Positions 52,313-64,000 of a DNA stretch of 64,000 nt are shown in pieces (position 1 is the first letter of the stretch; the number at the start of each line of letters is the position of its first letter). Below the pieces are notes generated by a model that had not been told where the DNA came from, searched no databases, and worked only from the letters and a program-made list of their open reading frames with translations. This DNA is from Mesostigma viride. Its lineage: Eukaryota; Streptophyta; Mesostigmatophyceae; Mesostigmatales; Mesostigmataceae. The stretch is taken from positions 356,350 through 420,349 of the forward strand of contig RPFO01000348.1 in NCBI GenBank assembly GCA_009746045.1. Reading direction: 5' to 3'. The position numbers and the translations under genes were made by a program.

Positions 52313-54478
52313 GGGTGACGACTCCCGGCGGGGCGGATATCCTCATCCATTCGGTGCAGGCCTACCTCGAGGCCCATGCACCCCACCCACGCTGTCGTCA
52401 AGGTCGACTGCCACAACGCGTTCAACAGTTTGTCCCGCGCCAGCATGTTTGCGGCAGTCATGGAGTCCTTCGAGGACTTGTATGCTTGGACAGCCGTGTG
52501 CTACGGCCAGCCCGGCCAACTGGTTCACATCATGGAGGATGGCACTCGCGGCGGCCTGCTGTCGCGGTCGGGCACCCAGCAAGGGGACCCCCTGGGACCC
52601 CTGTACTTTGCCGCCCCCCTCCAGGGTTGCCTCCAAGCGGTCCATGCTGCCCACCCGGCGGTCGCTATCCAGGCCTACTTGGATGATATCTACCTCCTGG
52701 GCCCTGTGCTGGACACCACCGCGGCTCTGCTGGCACTGCAGACCGCGGTGGCCGACATCAACCTCCAGTTGACCCTGGCCAAGTGCGCGGTGTACTCGCC
52801 CCAAGGTGATTGCTCCGGCTTTCCGCCCCAGCTCTTGGGCCGGGACGAGCGCCTCCATGGGCCGTTGGATGTCCTCGGCGTTCCGGTTGGCGACCCCGAG
52901 TTTGTCATCGATGCTCTGCGGGCCGCCCTCGAGGCACGCACTGAGGTACTGCCCTTGATTGCGCGCCTTCATGATTCGCAGACCAAGGGTCTGCTTCTGT
53001 GGTTTTGCGCTCACCCTCGCGTCGTCCACTGGCTCCGGGGTGCTCTTCCGGCTCAGGTCCGGCTGGCCGCCGAGGGCCACGAGGAACGCATCCAGTCGGC
53101 CTTGGCGCAGCTGGTCCCGGGCCCCGACCTCCCGCCACATGCTATTCGCATTGCCTCCCTGCCTGCACGGATGGGTGGCTGTGGTCTGACTCGTGCCGCC
53201 CGGCTGGCCCCAGCAGCATTTTTGGGCTCCGTCGCTCCGTCGTGGGCGGAAAGCTGCCGGCTCCTGCCCCTTTTGGCAACGGCAGCGCCTGACCTCCTGG
53301 ACCCCAGCAGCCCTTTGCCCTTCGTCACCGCCGGCCATCCAGGAGGCCTATGCTGAGATCCAGCAGGCCTGTTCTCCCGTCCGTGCCGCTCAGGCGGTAC
53401 AGCGCCGCCTCCCTCGCGGCACTCCCTCGGTCGCCTCCGTTCAATCTCCCGCCGCATTCCCTGCTCGCGTCATCGACTAAACACCAGAAAACCTACGCCG
53501 GGGTATTCTGCACACGGCTGATTGGATGGCTCTTTTCGCGGACCTCAACGCCCAGGGACGTGCGTGGCTGTTCTCGTTTTCATTGCGGAGTGTGGGCTCG
53601 GCGTACCTTCGTGCTCTTCCCATGGCCCCCCCATTCGCCTTAGCTCCCAGCCACTACTCGGTGGTGCTCCGGCACCAGCTATTTGCCCCGCAGCCTCTTG
53701 TTCCGGCCGGGCGGCCTTGTGGTAGCTGTGGGCAGCCGCTGGATCCCACGGGGACTCACTACCTTGCCTGCATGGGGGGCCAACAGAATCAGAATTGGTA
53801 TTTGTAATTGCACACTGTCCTCCTGACGGTGGTGCTCGCCATGGTTCGGTCGGTTTTCCCCCACGCGAGCATCCGGTCCGAGGATGCGGATGGCGCTGCC
53901 TTCTATTCCCCCAACCACCGGCCTGACATCGTGGTGCGCTGGACTTTGAGGGGGGTGGCCGGCATCTGCTTATTGACGTTTTGGTGGCGCGGCCCTTGGC
54001 TCTTAGCCACGTGGCTGGGGCCTCCCTCACGGCAGGTTACACGGCGGACCGGGCGGAGCGGGCCAAGCTCCTGGCCTATGGCGACGTCGGGCACCATCGT
54101 GTGGTGCCCTTTGTCCTGGAGGAGTTTGGGGCCATGGGGCCCCTGACCTCCGCCTTCTTCAAGGAGTGTTGCCGGCTCCGGGAGGACCGGCTGGACCTGG
54201 AGGGCCAGCGGGCCCCATGGTCGGCGCGGATCTGGACGTCATATTGGCGTCAGCGCTTGTCGGTGGCGCTGACTCGGGCCATGGCTGACATCATGCTCCG
54301 CCGTACGCGGGCTGATTTTGCGGTGCAGCAGGGCTATTAGGTTCCTCCCGTTAGGCGTTTCCATTAGTCTTATCGTAGTATAGAGCTTTGACATGGCTCT
54401 GTATATAGGTTTATAGCTGGGCGTTTGCTTTGGTTTGAGTGATTTCACTCTGCTGTAAGTAATTATTTTTTAAATATA
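52300..54478 (+). pseudogene. B1: 5'-truncated RLE retrotransposon, reverse transcriptase to 3' UTR
   Basis: The frame starts at LGVTTPGGADILIHSVQAYL within the RT. Motif A is KVDCHNAFNSL (about 52,400), motif B SGTQQGDPLGPLYF (about 52,570) and motif C AYLDDIYLLG (about 52,675). KGLLLWFCAHPRVVHWLRGA and RMGGCGLTRAARLAPAAFLG follow. Frames change near 52,370 and 53,340. The CCHC knuckle (CGSCGQPLDPTGTHYLACMGG) is at about 53,715-53,780. A stop (TAA at 53,805) replaces the TAT found in B3, and a 1-nt insertion in GTGGTGCGCTGG near 53,937 breaks the RLE core. The coding end is TAG at 54,338, followed by the family B 3' UTR and an ATATATATA tail. It lacks all N-terminal fingers and is inactive. 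Confidence 0.88.
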
Positions 54479-54585
54479 TATATTAGTCATTCTCAATGAA
54501 TATATATTAATCGGGGTTTTCCTTATGTTGCATGCCAATCTCACCCCCATAATTTATCATTCTCAATGAATATATATTAATAACT
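54479..54585 (+). mobile_element. A4/A5: very short family A 3'-end insertions
   Basis: Two pieces end in CATTCTCAATGAATATATATTAAT, one of about 26 bp (54,483-54,508) and one of about 75 bp (54,509-54,583, from GGGGTTTTCCTTATGTTGCATG). Both match the last bases of family A in plus orientation and sit directly behind B1's (TA)n tail. They are extreme 5' truncations. Confidence 0.8.
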
Positions 54586-55044
54586 TATGCAACACAAATA
54601 GTTGCGCATAGAGTTTTGCAGGAGTGTGAGTACAGATCTAAATCGAAATTTGCGACATTCTACTAAAATATTATATTTAATAGTTATACAGATGAAGGCT
54701 GGAATGGACAGTAATCAGATGAGAGCTACACAATATGAATCGCATGGTACAACGTAGCAAGCGCTTGTACAAGTTGGGTTTGTACAAAGCAGCCGTGGTT
54801 TGTGCATGCGCATCAAGCATGCCAGGCCATGACAGCTCTTTGATTGGGGATATGCAACGACGGTTATATTATATACCGGGAGCAGGGGTTGCTGCGAACG
54901 ATGTTCCACAAGGAGGTGACCACATCACGCCACATTGTACCGAAAATCCCACAAACGACCTTCCATGCATCCCTGAAGCGCACAAGAAAGTTTTCTGGTC
55001 TGGTTTATGACAGCTAGAAAGTTCCAAAGGTATCTCCTTGGAGT
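54586..55044. other. No recognisable gene
   Basis: AT-rich at the left. It contains only a 91-codon frame without known similarity (54,735-55,010). The 3' UTR of the downstream minus-strand phosphatase should lie at its right. Confidence 0.45.
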
Positions 55045-63401
<8,357 letters not shown>

Positions 63402-63711
63402 CTGGTGGGGTGGGGAGGGGTGGGGCAGGATGAACGGGCAGGTGGGCGGGAGGCGATCAGCCATCACACACGAGACAGGGCAAAGGTTGTGAAACGCAGA
63501 AGACCAACCCACAAGAGGTAAGGCACAGCAGACAGAGGCACACGAGGCAGGGCACCTGCAAATAACCATCGGCATGCGAGGCATTTGTGCGTAGATGAGC
63601 GCACGCAGAGTGCGCGTTGCCAATGGCTACATGCGTGGGCCCAGGCATAGCGCAAATCCTTACCGATGGAATCAGGGAACCCTGGCGAGAGGTGAGAACA
63701 AACCAAGCATG
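63402..63711 (-). other. Phosphatase intron or possible N-terminal microexons
   Basis: On the minus strand an AG|GGTTCCCTGATTCCATCG|GTAAGG cassette (about 63,682-63,661) would encode GSLIPS, which resembles the start of PPTC7-type catalytic domains. No adjoining exon with ADGVGGW was found, so it is only a candidate. Confidence 0.3.
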
Positions 63712-64000
63712 CCACGCCACGCCACGCCACGCCACGCCACGCCACGCCACGCCACGCCACGCCACGCCATGCCACGCCATGCCATGCCACGCCACGCCAT
63801 GCCATGCCACGCCATGCCATGCCATGCCATGCCATGCCATGCCATGCCATGCCATGCCATGCCACGCCACGCCACGCCACGCCACGCCACGCCACGCCAC
63901 GCCATGCCACGCCATGCCATGCCACGCCACGCCACGCCATGCCACGCCATGCCATGCCATGCCATGCCATGCCATGCCATGCCATGCCATGCCATGCCAT
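63712..64000. repeat. (GCCAC/GCCAT)n pentanucleotide array
   Basis: About 58 pentamers, each either GCCAC or GCCAT, arranged in blocks of one type. The array runs off the right edge. Frames such as [10 protein letters not shown] are artefacts. Confidence 0.98.

Noticed and set aside
52061..54478. B4 plus B1 as one LINE-type 5' inversion by twin priming
   Set aside because: The inverted part duplicates the 3' UTR that B1 already has, whereas twin priming inverts the upstream, non-overlapping part.

Overview
The window is nuclear DNA from a eukaryote with very short exons, long repeat-filled introns and many transposons. A green alga is my best guess. The grounds are GC-rich exons, TGTAA motifs near the 3' ends of several transcription units (for example 46,729, 46,769 and 54,455), and a plastid/mitochondrion-style PP2C. 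No species can be named. There is nothing bacterial in its layout.

Two host genes can be rebuilt exon by exon. The first, on the + strand, is the spliceosomal WD40 protein PRP17/CDC40 (5,128-24,631). It has 16 coding exons whose phases all join, totalling 1,680 nt or 559 residues, and it ends in a 7-nt exon that completes W-D-stop. Its introns carry most of the tandem arrays between 6.6 and 24 kb. The second, on the - strand, is a PP2C-type phosphatase (55,045-63,401). Its N-terminal exons lie beyond the right edge of the window, one internal exon is unplaced, and its last intron is a 1.1-kb CCAG/CCCG array.

Between them (about 25.3-54.6 kb) lies a transposon graveyard. It holds a 5'-truncated LINE with a 10-bp target duplication, a 3.7-kb decayed LINE on the - strand, and a frameshifted protein resembling phage or large-virus glycosyltransferase-like proteins. 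It also holds a cluster of at least eight copies or fragments from two related families (here 'A' and 'B') of non-LTR retrotransposon with a restriction-like endonuclease (RLE). The longest A copy (A1) reads PHD finger, RING finger, C2H2 fingers, reverse transcriptase, CCHC knuckle, RLE. It is split by an 8,972-bp EnSpm/CACTA DNA transposon with perfect 25-bp inverted ends, which carries a six-exon transposase and a divergent second gene.

The left end (1-4 kb) is a (CCCT)n tract, an orphan ORF with a putative polypurine tract and LTR behind it, and a LINE scrap.

The most notable pattern is that introns of both host genes carry tandem copies of their own exon-intron junctions, so decoy splice sites lie beside the real ones. 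The very long ORFs over the repeat arrays are artefacts of unit length and composition, not genes.
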